Of a DNA stretch of 64,000 bases, positions 1 through 12,700 are shown piece after piece; positions within the stretch are counted from its first letter, which is position 1; each line of letters starts with the position of its first letter. This DNA comes from Monomorium pharaonis. Taxonomy: Eukaryota > Arthropoda > Insecta > Hymenoptera > Formicidae. Position numbers and translations under genes: made by a program. The notes below the pieces were generated by a model, which saw only the letters and a list, made by a program, of their open reading frames with translations, was not told the origin of the DNA and ran no database searches. The stretch covers positions 24,321,464-24,385,463 of the forward strand of contig NC_050471.1 in the NCBI RefSeq assembly GCF_013373865.1. Reading direction: 5' to 3'.

Positions 1-3000
1 AATTCACTTTGCTCTGACCACTTATTAGAAAATAACAGCTATTTAGTTTGAACAACTTCCCGATTGTCATCCAGTAGACAGTCCGTTTGCGCAACGTTTG
101 TCACTTGTACCTCCTCGTCTACCTAAACCGCACCGCTTGCACCGTACTTTGCACCTCTTTACGTCACAGTTATGCCTCGATAATAACAGCAGCCGCCGCG
201 CGGAAATCGTTAGACCGTTGCGCTTATTATCTGTCGCAATATGGCTTACTTGGACGCGCAGCGACCGCATCCACGTCTTACGTCGCGTCTCGGTGCATTA
301 AACGATTATGTGGGTCAGGGTCGACGTCTGTTTATCCCGCTCGCGCGCATTCTGGTTTCGTCAATTCCAAAGTATCGATATATACTCGGTGTCATCGTAC
401 AATGACAAACCATGTTCAACGAAATCGCGATCAGCTCTTCTAATATGTCGGATTCTTTTAACTTTGTTTCTCGTTTAAATAAAATACAAGATAAAATTGA
501 AGGGTTAACACAGGTAAAGCAAAAAGACTTTTAAACAGTGTTTTTGGAATTTTCAGCCCTTAAAAAAATTTTTGCGTTAGCTGATTAATAAAATATTTAT
601 GATTAAATATAAGATATGTGAAAAATCCTATAGTTTTGCTAAAATTTAAAAATGATTTAATTTTTATCGGCTATACTAATTCCACCACTTTGAATTCATC
701 AATTTTAGCATTAGATTCATTTTCAATATGAAAGATTTCTATACATAATTTTTTTCAAAAGTTTGAATACTTTCTGAATTTTGACTTTTGTTATATTGAA
801 TTGATTTTGAATTTATTAATTTTGATTTATACTCTGCTCAAAGTCTTAACTTTGAAAACATACTTGAAATTATTTGGTAAATCATCAATAAACTAATTCA
901 TAGTTTTTTGCATTCAACTTCATATTTCATAAATATTTTATTAATCATAGCCAATAAGTTTCTTTTAAGAAAGTCATACTTGACAAAACATACTTAATTT
1001 TACAATAAAACTTCTCCAGCACGTTATCCATATCGTTATTGTAATATGACAAAATATGTGAAAATTTTTTGTAATTTTAACTGCAAATTTTTCAAATTAT
1101 GATGGAGCACTTTGAAAACCAGATTCGTATTCAATGTCCAAACAGTTACAGAAAATGACTTTCGTTGTGACGTTTCTTTTAAAATTATGTTATCGAATGC
1201 TGGCTCACATACTTTCGTATACCTAAAACATTGTGACGTACATCACAAAAATTAACACATTTCAGGGCTTGTCGCAAACTCTTGTCAAGTTATTGCAAGA
1301 AAAGAACGGTTTTTGCTGAAGTATTTAAAATTCTAGTTAGCTAGAGATCTGGAAATGTTTTTGTTGGACAAATAAAATAATTATATAGGACGTTCAAATA
1401 TAATGAACAATGCTGCAATAAGTTTTGACATTTTGACAACCAATTTAAGCGTTCTACATTGAAAAACATTGCTGAAATCACACCGACTAAATCGCACTGT
1501 CACGTGGGAATTCAACTTATACTTGTACAATTTCTATTATTTATTATTTGAAATTATTTGAAAATTATATTATTTCCACCATATTTTGTATACACGCAAA
1601 ATTAGGCATAATGCACTGAGAAAAAAATGTGTAAACTTAACTAAATTTTTCAACTTGATTAAATTTCTTCAGTTCAATTATTTTAATCAAATATAGGTAT
1701 GTATAAATACTTGAATTGAAATTAAGGTATTTTATGTATTTAAATTAAATATTTAAATTAAATCAAACAAACATTTTTTTCAGTGTAAGAATTTTTGTTG
1801 CTACAATCTTAAAAAATCCTGAAAATCTATTGTAGCTATTTTTCGCGCGATATTTTTTATTTATAAAAAAATAAGATAAATAGCCTAAGTTTTTGATACT
1901 TTATAAAATAAATAGTTTTACAAAATGTTCTTGTTTCCTAAGTCGCAATATTGCCTAGATCAAGATTTCGGCTATCGTGATATAAATGATTGTTCTTTTA
2001 CGATGAATAGGAAATGGCCAAAAAGATGAAATAGTGTAACATCCGGCATCTGTGAGTTGTGCTCTCAAAGTATATAAAACCTATAAAATAGATTAATTGA
2101 GGTAGAAAGGAAATACGGCATTTCTGTAAAAAGAAAACATTTTTGTGACATTATCGAAGTGAAGTTTTAGGTCAAATGGAACGAATTAGTGGTAGACTTC
2201 ATGGTAGAGGACTGGTAGAAAACCATGATAGAAATGATAGTGCAATTTGGCAATCTGTGGTGCAATTTTAAAGATCCGTTTCCTAAATCACATTATTTAC
2301 GGGCTTATAAAAGTTCCTTATCTAAAAAATTATAATGCAAAAAAATTATATAAAAAAAAGGACAATATTAAACTTCGTACGATGTAAAGAGGTTGAAAAT
2401 TTTCTTCACAATGAGTCATAAGTCTTTATGTGAAAAATGATTTCGGCAAGCGTCTCTTAATTATTTTTGACGACCTAATAAAATTATTTTCTCAGATCTG
2501 TATAAAACTAAATTTTCAGACACTTTAGCAAAGAACCATTTTTTTCGCGTAATTGTCGAACCTGATTTCTCTCGCGATAGCCGTTTAGCATTGATATTTC
2601 TCCATTTTCTTCTATACGTATTATAATATGAGTGACTCTATATCCGTTAGCTATCACGTTAGTGGACCATTTACATTCAATATCCGTCAGCATGATCGAT
2701 CTTTTCTACCTATACAAGAAAGATTGAGCGAGGAGGGGGGAAGAAATAAACCTCGTCTAACACGCGAGGCGTCGGGTTTCTACCGAGGTATCGAAGGAGC
2801 CGTCCGTCATCTACTTGTTACACTCGCGAGGATATTAAGAAACGCAGGATGCAATCACCTACTTTCCGTCGCGTATCTTTGAATAATCAACGAAAGCCGA
2901 GAGGAGCTAAAAAAGAGCGGCCCGGCGCCTCTTTCGCCGAGGCGTCGCGTCGTCGACCGTACGTATCCCTCCCTCGCGGAAAATGCATGAGAGAAATCAC

Positions 3001-3770
3001 GCGTAGCGCGGAAGCCGCGGCGCGCCGTTAATTTACACACAGGCGTCACGAGCGTCTTTTTCCCTACCTTTTCGTGCGACTTGAAAGGAAAGAAACGCCT
3101 ACACTCGATGGTCGTGTCGCGCCGCATTCCTGTACCAGGTTGCGGTAACGCGACCGGGGTGCGACGCTGCGCAAGTAAACGGAAAGGAACCCGTTTACTC
3201 GCGTGTTGATCGCCGTTTCGATCGCGTTTCGTACGTTTATCGCGCGATGGCATCTGGGAGGAAAAAGAAGGAAACGGAGAAATAGAGAAGCGCGGAAAAA
3301 AAATGTATTCCCTCGCCAGCTCGTAAATAACATCGCGATTATCTGATGCACCGCGACCGAACAGGCTTAAAATTGCATCCCTCGTAGACTTGGAAAGGAA
3401 CGTAATCCACCGCTAATGACAAATATTTATAAATGATAAACAATAAATATGAAGAAATAAGCGTAGGCAATGTAAGTTTAAAAAATTTCCGATTCTCAAC
3501 GATGTAAAGAGGCTGATTAAATGAAGCAATTTTTCCAAATAATTAGCCTTTACTTTATTGCATTTTTTAGCGATGCGCTAATCTTTTTAAATCACCAAAA
3601 ATATTTTTAATTTTTGTTCTTAAATTGATTTAACACAATACCTACGTAATATTACTGTAAAATTGCAATATTACTGTGGTATTACTGTAATATTACGTGG
3701 TATGTGGATAGTTATTTTTTCATCGCTGATTTTGAAAATAAAATGTGCGAATTGGTTGTTTCATTTGCAG
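1..3770. other. AT-rich non-coding stretch upstream of the first visible myosin XV exon
   Basis: I see no convincing exon here. It is probably an intron of the myosin XV gene, because the exon at 3771 opens in phase 0 after a good acceptor and the motor domain must lie further left. Two GC- and CpG-rich islands stand out from the AT-rich background, at about 60-400 and 2700-3360. Their open frames overlap on both strands and have no recognisable domain, so I do not call them genes. A small inverted-repeat element lies at 1612-1788. Confidence 0.5.
1612..1788. mobile_element. Small inverted-repeat element (MITE-like), family A copy 1
   Basis: The left end reads CACTGAGAAAAAAATGT and the right end is its near reverse complement, ACATTTTTTTCAGTGTA. 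The interior is AT-rich, about 175 bp in all, with no coding capacity. A second copy with matching ends and related interior words lies at 44301-44487. Ends and size suggest a non-autonomous DNA transposon; the parent superfamily is not identified. Confidence 0.6.
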
Positions 3771-6700
3771 ATTGATCAGAAAGCACATCATAGGATCAAT
3801 CATCACGAGAATCACGTGTCCCAAATCACGAAGACGATTCAGTCGCAGGCAAATCACACGAATCATATTCAGTCCCACAATCATTCGAATCACGTAATCT
3901 CCGACCACGAGAATCATGTACCAATCGGTCGGGTGCCGAACCACGTGTCGGCCGTCAACCAGGCGAACCATCAGAAGAACCTGCAAAACCAACGGCTGAG
4001 CCCGAGCCAGGAGTGGCGGCAGCCAGATGACAATGTTCGACACCAAGAGGACGGCGTCTACGAGACCGGACCGGTGATCAACGACGGCAAACATTCCCTC
4101 CTGCAGTACGCCATGCTGAACTTCCGTCAAAGCACAGAAAAGTGAGTCTATGTTTCTTTAATGTGATATTTATCGCGGCGCGTTTGTAAAGTGATGAGCA
4201 GACATAAGAAATAAAGGTTGTAAAAAAATTAAATAAATAAAATCTGTAAACACACTCGTTGACAAAAGAAGAAAGTTACGCATAAATTTAGAATTGTACT
4301 TTAAACTGTTATAATTTAGTGAAAAAAGTTGTACAACTATCTTCCTTGAATTATTTTAGAGATTGAAGTCTTTCACGTCCCAAATTTTCCTCAATGATGC
4401 TCCTATTGCATAGGAAGCGAGGTACGAAATTCAGGAAGATTTAGCGTAGACTCTATATAGACTTATGCATAACTTTTTTTGTTGAAGAGAAAGTTAAAAA
4501 AATAGTATATTTTATTGGTGATTATTCAAACGTTACATTCAAACTTTATTCCAAAGATAAAACCTGTAGTATTAAATGCAAATGATAAATTAATCTTTAA
4601 TTAATAAAAAATGGTGTATTTCCTAAGTATTTACATTATTTTATCCATTTCCTGTATATCGTAATTAATATTGTAATTCAAACTGTTATAATCATATTAC
4701 AATTGTTAATCAAGAGAAAAATGATAAAAATCTAATACCAATAAAATCGCGACGAAACGAGGCATCCAATAAAAAATGTGGATCTCTCCTTTCTAAATTC
4801 TGGTACCAAGTGCATGTGCAAACTCGTTGATCGTATGGAAATTAATGCGAAGCAACTATTTACGGTGTTACGCAAGCGAGTCGTGTTGAGAAAGCATAAC
4901 GCAGCCCGCTGTGCGATATCATTTCGATCGTGCACCGCGGTGTCTCTTGTTCCTGTATCGTTTTGGGTTCCGTATTTCTGAGGAAACTGACAGTCGGTTT
5001 ATTGCGACCGGCACAAATGGGTGGATTTAACAAAAACATGTCGTTCACATCCGACAGATTCGAAATGTTGAAGACCGCGGACGGATCGATCAGCGGGTCC
5101 CTCAAGGTGATCGAGTCGTTGAAGAACAAGAAGAAGAACAAGAAGGGCAAAGGCCAGCAGGACGGCACCGAGTGGACCTGGAAGGAACAGGTGGACCTCG
5201 TCAAGTACTCTACCGTCCCCATCGAGCAGAGTTTGCTCAGGCTGGACGCCGATCTGAGTCTTCTAGCCGTGGAGTGCTTCCTGTGCCTGATGAGATACAT
5301 GGGAGATCAGCCATTGCCACCCGAGACCAGCGAGGTCAAATGCGTCTACACCGTCCTTATGGTAAGATTATACTTTAAACACAGTCAAAATTATTTCTAG
5401 TTTACTGTTGAATGTTAACTGATAAGTAAAAGTAGATTATTATCAATCGGATATTAGAAAAATATAAGAAGTTTAATTAAAGAGCTTGCTGCAACAATAA
5501 GTTAATATATACATTTTGTAAAAATGAGAAAAATAAATTCTAAAATTAATTACCTTAACTTTAGAGATTAACATTATCACCGATTTTACAAAATATGAAA
5601 TAATCCTGTCGCACTAGCCTTTTAACTAAAAGAGTCGCATAAAAAATTGTGTTATCCAAACAACCTGTTTATGACATTAAACAATTCAACGTCTCCAACA
5701 CATCCTAAAGACGTTGTTTGAACGTCCTGTAATAACATTCTATAAATGTCATTATAGATCCTATAATAGGACATTTACATAGACGTGTTTTAGGGACATT
5801 ATCAATATATCAGATTTTTAACTCGTTAAATTTATTTTTTTTTAATTTTAATTTTGTCAAATAACAACAAATAAACTTAGTTTATATATTTGATCTACGA
5901 AAGAGAAGACTGCGGCGTAGTTGCATTTCTCGTAAATAAAATTCATATATATGTAATTTTTCACTTTTGTATGGAAAATTAATGCAGAAAATTAGTATTC
6001 TTAAAGATAAATATGTCAACATCTTTTTTACTGCAATAATGGCAACAAACATGTCTAAAAGATATGTCATAAAGACATATTTACGGATGTAACTGAAGCT
6101 AGCAGTCAAAGGCAGCAGCCAAACGTCGAGGGGCCAGGGACAAACGTCATATAGACGTTTCCAGAGGGCACCATTCAATCGAACGTTAAAAATACCCTGG
6201 TTATGAGATTTTTAACAAACTTTGAAAAATTTGCATAGAGTTTAGTCATTATAATACATAATCGATCATTTGCGACAAGACTTGTAATTTATCAATTGTT
6301 ATAATTTTTTAAACTGATTTTTATTGATTTCCGTGCCTGACGCCTAAACGCAAAATACGATTTCCTCCAAATTTGGCTGGAAATATCTTTCCGTAACGTA
6401 CAATCGACTGATAGATCATTCGTGAGAAGACGTGCATTTTCCTAATAGTTATAAATAATTAAATAATTAATTTTTATTATTTTGTGCGCTTCACGCCTAA
6501 ACTCAGAATACAATTTCCACCAAATTTGGCTGAAAGTATCTTGTCTTAACGCACAATCAACTGATCGATCATTCGCGAGAGGACGTGCATTTTCCTAATT
6601 GTTATAAATAATTAAAAAATTGATTTTTATTGTTTTGTGCACCTCATGTCTAAACGCAATGTACGATTTTCTTTAAATTTGCCTGGAAATATCTTTCCGT

Positions 6701-9700
6701 AACGTACAATCGACTGATCAATAATTCGCGAGAGGACGTGCATTTTCGTAATTGTTATAAACATTTAAAAAATTAATTTGTATTTTCTTGTGTGCCTCAA
6801 GCCTAAATGCAGAATACGATTTCCACCAAATTTGGCTGGAAATATCTTGTCCTAACGCACAATCGACTGATCGATCATTCGCGAGAAGATGTGCATTTTC
6901 CTAATTGTTATAAATAATTAAAAAATTGATTTTTATCGTTTTGTGCGCCTCACGCCTAAACGCAATGTACGATTTTTTCCAAATTTGGCTGGAAATATCT
7001 TTCCGTAACGTACAATCGACTGATCGATCATTCGCAAGAGGACGTGCATTTTCCTAATTGTTATAAATAATTAAAAAATTGATTTTTATCGTTTTGTGCG
7101 CCTCACGTCTAAACGCAATGTACGATTTTCTTTAAATTTGCCTGGAAATATCTTTCCGTAACGTACAATCGACTGATCAATAATTCGCGAGAGGACGTGC
7201 ATTTTCGTAATTGTTATAAACATTTAAAAAATTAATTTGTATTTTCTTGTGTGCCTCAAGCCTAAATGCAGAATACGATTTCCACCAAATTTGGCTGGAA
7301 ATATCTTGTCCTAACGCACAATCGACTGATCGATCATTCGCGAGAAGATGTGCATTTTCCTAATTGTTATAAATAATTAAAGAATTGATTTTTATCGTTT
7401 TGTGCGCCTCACGCCTAAACGCAATGTACGATTTTTTCCAAATTTGGCTGGAAATATCTTTCCGTAACGTACAATCGACTGATCGATCATTCGCGAGAGG
7501 ACGTGCATTTTCCTAATTGTTATAAATAATTAAAAAATTGATTTTTATTGTTTTGTGCACCTCATGTCTAAACGCAATGTACGATTTTCTTTAAATTTGC
7601 CTGGAAATATCTTTCCGTAACGTACAATCGACTGATCAATAATTCGCGAGAGGACGTGCATTTTCGTAATTGTTATAAACATTTAAAAAATTAATTTGTA
7701 TTTTCTTGTGTGCCTCAAGCCTAAATGCAGAATACGATTTCCACCAAATTTGGCTGGAAATATCTTGTCCTAACGCACAATCGACTGATCGATCATTCGC
7801 GAGAAGATGTGCATTTTCCTAATTGTTATAAATAATTAAAAAATTGATTTTTATCGTTTTGTGCGCCTCACGCCTAAACGCAATGTACGATTTTTTCCAA
7901 ATTTGGCTGGAAATATCTTTCCGTAACGTACAATCGACTGATCGATCATTCGCGAGAGGACGTGCATTTTCCTAATTGTTATAAATAATTAAAAAATTAA
8001 TTTGTATTTTCTTGTGTGCCTCAAGCCTAAATGCAAAATACGATTTCCACCAAATTTGGCTGGAAATATCTTGTCCTAACGCACAATCGACTGATCGATC
8101 ATTCGCGAGAAGATGTGCATTTTCCTAATTGTTATAAATAATTAAAAAATTGATTTTTATCGTTTTGTGCGCCTCACGCCTAAACGCAATGTACGATTTT
8201 TTCCAAATTTGGCTGGAAATATCTTTCCGTAACGTACAATCGACTGATCGATCATTCGCGAGAGGACGTGCATTTTCCTAATTGTTATAAATAATTAAAA
8301 AATTGATTTTTATTGTTTTGTGCACCTCATGTCTAAACGCAATGTACGATTTTCTTTAAATTTGCCTGGAAATATCTTTCCGTAACGTACAATCGACTGA
8401 TCAATAATTCGCGAGAGGACGTGCATTTTCGTAATTGTTATAAACATTTAAAAAATTAATTTGTATTTTCTTGTGTGCCTCAAGCCTAAATGCAGAATAC
8501 GATTTCCACCAAATTTGGCTGGAAATATCTTGTCCTAACGCACAATCGACTGATCGATCATTCGCGAGAAGATGTGCATTTTCCTAATTGTTATAAATAA
8601 TTAAAAAATTGATTTTTATCGTTTTGTGCGCCTCACGCCTAAACGCAATGTACGATTTTTTCCAAATTTGGCTGGAAATATCTTTCCGTAACGTACAATC
8701 GACTGATCGATCATTCGCGAGAGGACGTGCATTTCCCTAATTGTTATAAATAATTAAAAAATTGATTTTTATCGTTTTGTGCGCCTCACGTCTAAACGCA
8801 ATGTACGATTTTCTTTAAATTTGCCTGGAAATATCTTTCCGTAACGTACAATCGACTGATCAATAATTCGCGAGAGGACGTGCATTTTCGTAATTGTTAT
8901 AAACATTTAAAAAATTAATTTGTATTTTTTTGTGTGCCTCAAGCCTAAATGCAGAATACGATTTCCACCAAATTTGGCTGGAAATATCTTGTCCTAACGC
9001 ACAATCGACTGATCGATCATTCGCGAGAAGATGTGCATTTTCCTAATTGTTATAAATAATTAAAGAATTGATTTTTATCGTTTTGTGCGCCTCACGCCTA
9101 AACGCAATGTACGATTTTCTCCAAATTTTGCTGGAAATATCTTTCCGTAACGTACAATCGACTGATTGATCATTCGCGAGAGGACGTGCATTTTCCTAAT
9201 TGTTATAAATAATTAAAAAATTGATTTTTATTGTTTTGTGCGCTTCACGTCTAAACGCAATGTACGATTTTCTTCAAATTTGCCTGGAAATATTTTTCCG
9301 TAACATACAATCGACTGATCGATCATTCGCGAGAAGATGTGCATTTTCCTAATTGTTATAAATAATTAAAAAATTAATTTGTATTTTCTTGTGTGCCTCA
9401 AGCCTAAATGCAGAATACGATTTCCACCAAATTTGGCTGGAAATATCTTGTCCTAACGCACAATCGACTGATCGATCATTCGCGAGAAGATGTGCATTTT
9501 CCTAATTGTTATAAATAATTAAAAAATTGATTTTTATCGTTTTGTGCGCCTCACGCCTAAACGCAATGTACGATTTCCTCCAAATTTGGCTGGAAATATC
9601 TTTCCGTAACGTACAATCGACTGATAGATCATTCGTGAGAAGACGTGCATTTTCCTAATAGTTATAAATAATTAAATAATTAATTTTTATTATTTTGTGC

Positions 9701-12700
9701 GCTTCACGCCTAAACGCAGAATACAATTTCCACCAAATTTGGCTGAAAGTATCTTGTCTTAACGCACAATCAACTGATCGATCATTCGCGAGAGGACGTG
9801 CATTTTCCTAATTGTTATAAATAATTAAAAAATTGATTTTTATTGTTTTGTGCGCTTCACGTCTAAACGCAATGTACGATTTTCTTCAAATTTGCCTGGA
9901 AATATTTTTCCGTAACATACAATCGACTGATCGATCATTCGCGAGAAGATGTGCATTTTCCTAATTGTTATAAATAATTAAAAAATTAATTTGTATTTTC
10001 TTGTGTGCCTCAAGCCTAAATGCAGAATACGATTTCCACCAAATTTGGCTGGAAATATCTTGTCCTAACGCACAATCGACTGATCGATCATTCGCGAGAA
10101 GATGTGCATTTTCCTAATTGTTATAAATAATTAAAAAATTGATTTTTATCGTTTTGTGCGCCTCACGCCTAAACGCAATGTACGATTTCCTCCAAATTTG
10201 GCTGGAAATATCTTTCCGTAACGTACAATCGACTGATAGATCATTCGTGAGAAGACGTGCATTTTCCTAATAGTTATAAATAATTAAATAATTAATTTTT
10301 ATTATTTTGTGCGCTTCACGCCTAAACGCAGAATACAATTTCCACCAAATTTGGCTGAAAGTATCTTGTCTTAACGCACAATCAACTGATCGATCATTCG
10401 CGAGAGGACGTGCATTTTCCTAATTGTTATAAATAATTAAAAAATTGATTTTTATCGTTTTGTGCGCCTCACGCCTAAACGCAATGTACAATTTTCTTCA
10501 AATTTGCCAGGAAATATCTTTTCGTAACGTACAATCGACTGATCGATCATTCGCGAGAGGACGTGCATTTTCCTAATTGTTATAAATAATTAAAAAATTG
10601 ATTTTTATCGTTTTGTGCGCTTCACGTCTAAACGCAATGTACGATTTTCTTTAAATTTGCCTGGAAATATCTTTCCGTAACGTACAATCGACTGATCGAT
10701 CATTCGCGAGAGGACGTGCATTTTCCTAATTGTTATAAATAATTAAAAAATTGATTTTTATCGTTTTGTGCGCCTCACGCCTAAACGCAATGTACAATTT
10801 TCTTCAAATTTGCCAGGAAATATCTTTCCGTAACATACAATCGACTGATCGATCATTCGCGAGAAGATGTGCATTTTCCTAATTGTTATAAATAATTAAA
10901 AAATTGATTTTTATTGTTTTGTGCACCTCACGTCTAAACGCAATGTACGATTTTTTTTAAATTTGCCTGGAAATATCTTTCCGTAATGTACAATCGACTG
11001 ATCAATAATTCGCGAGAGGACGTGCATTTTCGTAATTGTTATAAACATTTAAAAAATTAATTTGTATTTTCTTGTGTGCCTCAAGCCTAAATGCAGAATA
11101 CGATTTCCACCAAATTTGGCTGGAAATATCTTGTCCTAACGCACAATCGACTGATCAATCATTTGCGAGAAGATGTGCATTTTCCTAATTGTTATAAATA
11201 ATTGAAAAATTGATTTTTATCGTTTTGTGCGTCTCACGCCTAAACGCAGAATACAATTTCCACCAAATTTGGCTGAAAGTATCTTGTCTTAACGCACAAT
11301 CGACTGATCAATAATTCGCGAGAGGACGTGCATTTTCGTAATTGTTATAAACATTTAAAAAATTAATTTGTATTTTCTTGTGTGCCTCAAGCCTAAATGC
11401 AGAATACGATTTCCACCAAATTTGGCTGAAAGTATCTTGTCTTAACGCACAATCAACTGATCGATCATTCGCGAGAGGACGTGCATTTTCCTAATTGTTA
11501 TAAATAATTAAAAAATTGATTTTTATCGTTTTGTGCGCCTCACGCCTAAACGCAATGTACGATTTTCTTCAAATTTGCCAGGAAATATCTTTCCGTAACA
11601 TAGAATCGACTGATCGATCATTCGCGAGAAGATGTGCATTTTCCTAATTGTTATAAATAATTAAAAAATTGATTTTTATCGTTTTGTGCGCCTCACGCCT
11701 AAACGCAGAATACAATTTCCACCAAATTTGGCTGAAAATATCTTGTCTTAACGCACAATCAACTGATCGATCATTCGCCAGAGGACGTGCATTTTCCTAA
11801 TAGTTATAAATAATTAAATAATTAATTTTTATCGTTTTGTGCGCCTCACGCCTAAACGCAGAATACAATTTCCACCAAATTTGGCTGGAAGTATTTTTTC
11901 GTAACGTATAATCAACTGATCGATTATTCGCGAGAGGACGTGCATTTTCCTAATTGCTATAAATAATTAAAAAAATGATTTTTATCGTTTTGTGCCCCTC
12001 ACGCCTAAACGCAATGTACGATTTTCTTCAAATTTGCTTGGTAATATCTTTCCGTAACATACAATCGACTGATCGATCATTCGCGGGAGCACGTGCATTT
12101 TCTTAATTGTTATAAATCTTATTTAAATTAATTTTTATTGTTTGAAGCCGTGAAACTGCTACGTTTTCGTCGTTGGCTTTGGGTGCGGCAAAAAGCGGTA
12201 ATGTACTTTACAAAAAAAAATCGCTGCATTATTCTGATAATCAACTGTGTTTAGCAAAAATGTATTTTTATAAAAATTTCTTATGTACGGTTAATTAAGT
12301 CGTTCTAGACTTCAAAATATATTTTTGTAGAAATTTGAGGACAGCATTTCTTGTATTTGTCTGACTAATGTTATTAACAATTTAAAAAACAACTGAACAA
12401 TTAATAACGTTCGCGAATGAAAATCTCATATCCAGGGAATTTTTAACGTTTGACTGAATGGTGTCCCCTGGAATCCTGGAAACGCCTATATAACGTTCGG
12501 TTCTGGCTGCCTGGCGTTTGGCTGCTGGCTTTGGCTGCTAGCTTCAGCTACATTATTTACGATATTTTTGGATTTTACATTTCTACATCCTAAAGATGTC
12601 TATTGAATGTCTTTAAGAGATACATTCTACATAAAAAAAAGATATCTGCCGGACATTTATATTCAATACGTCTCCAGTTATATTCAATACGTCAAATGGA

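Noticed and set aside
87..443. 118-codon open frame near the left edge
   Set aside because: Overlaps other open frames on both strands, has no domain, and is not flanked by convincing splice sites.
3720..4130. 136-codon minus-strand frame
   Set aside because: Antisense shadow of the Asn/His-rich myosin XV exon.
5882..6178. 98-codon minus-strand open frame in the left flank of the fold-back element
   Set aside because: No similarity to a transposase is recognisable and it runs into the inverted arm.
6255..12145. CRISPR-like array
   Set aside because: Repeats are contiguous 153-bp units without unique spacers, in a eukaryotic intron; this is a satellite.
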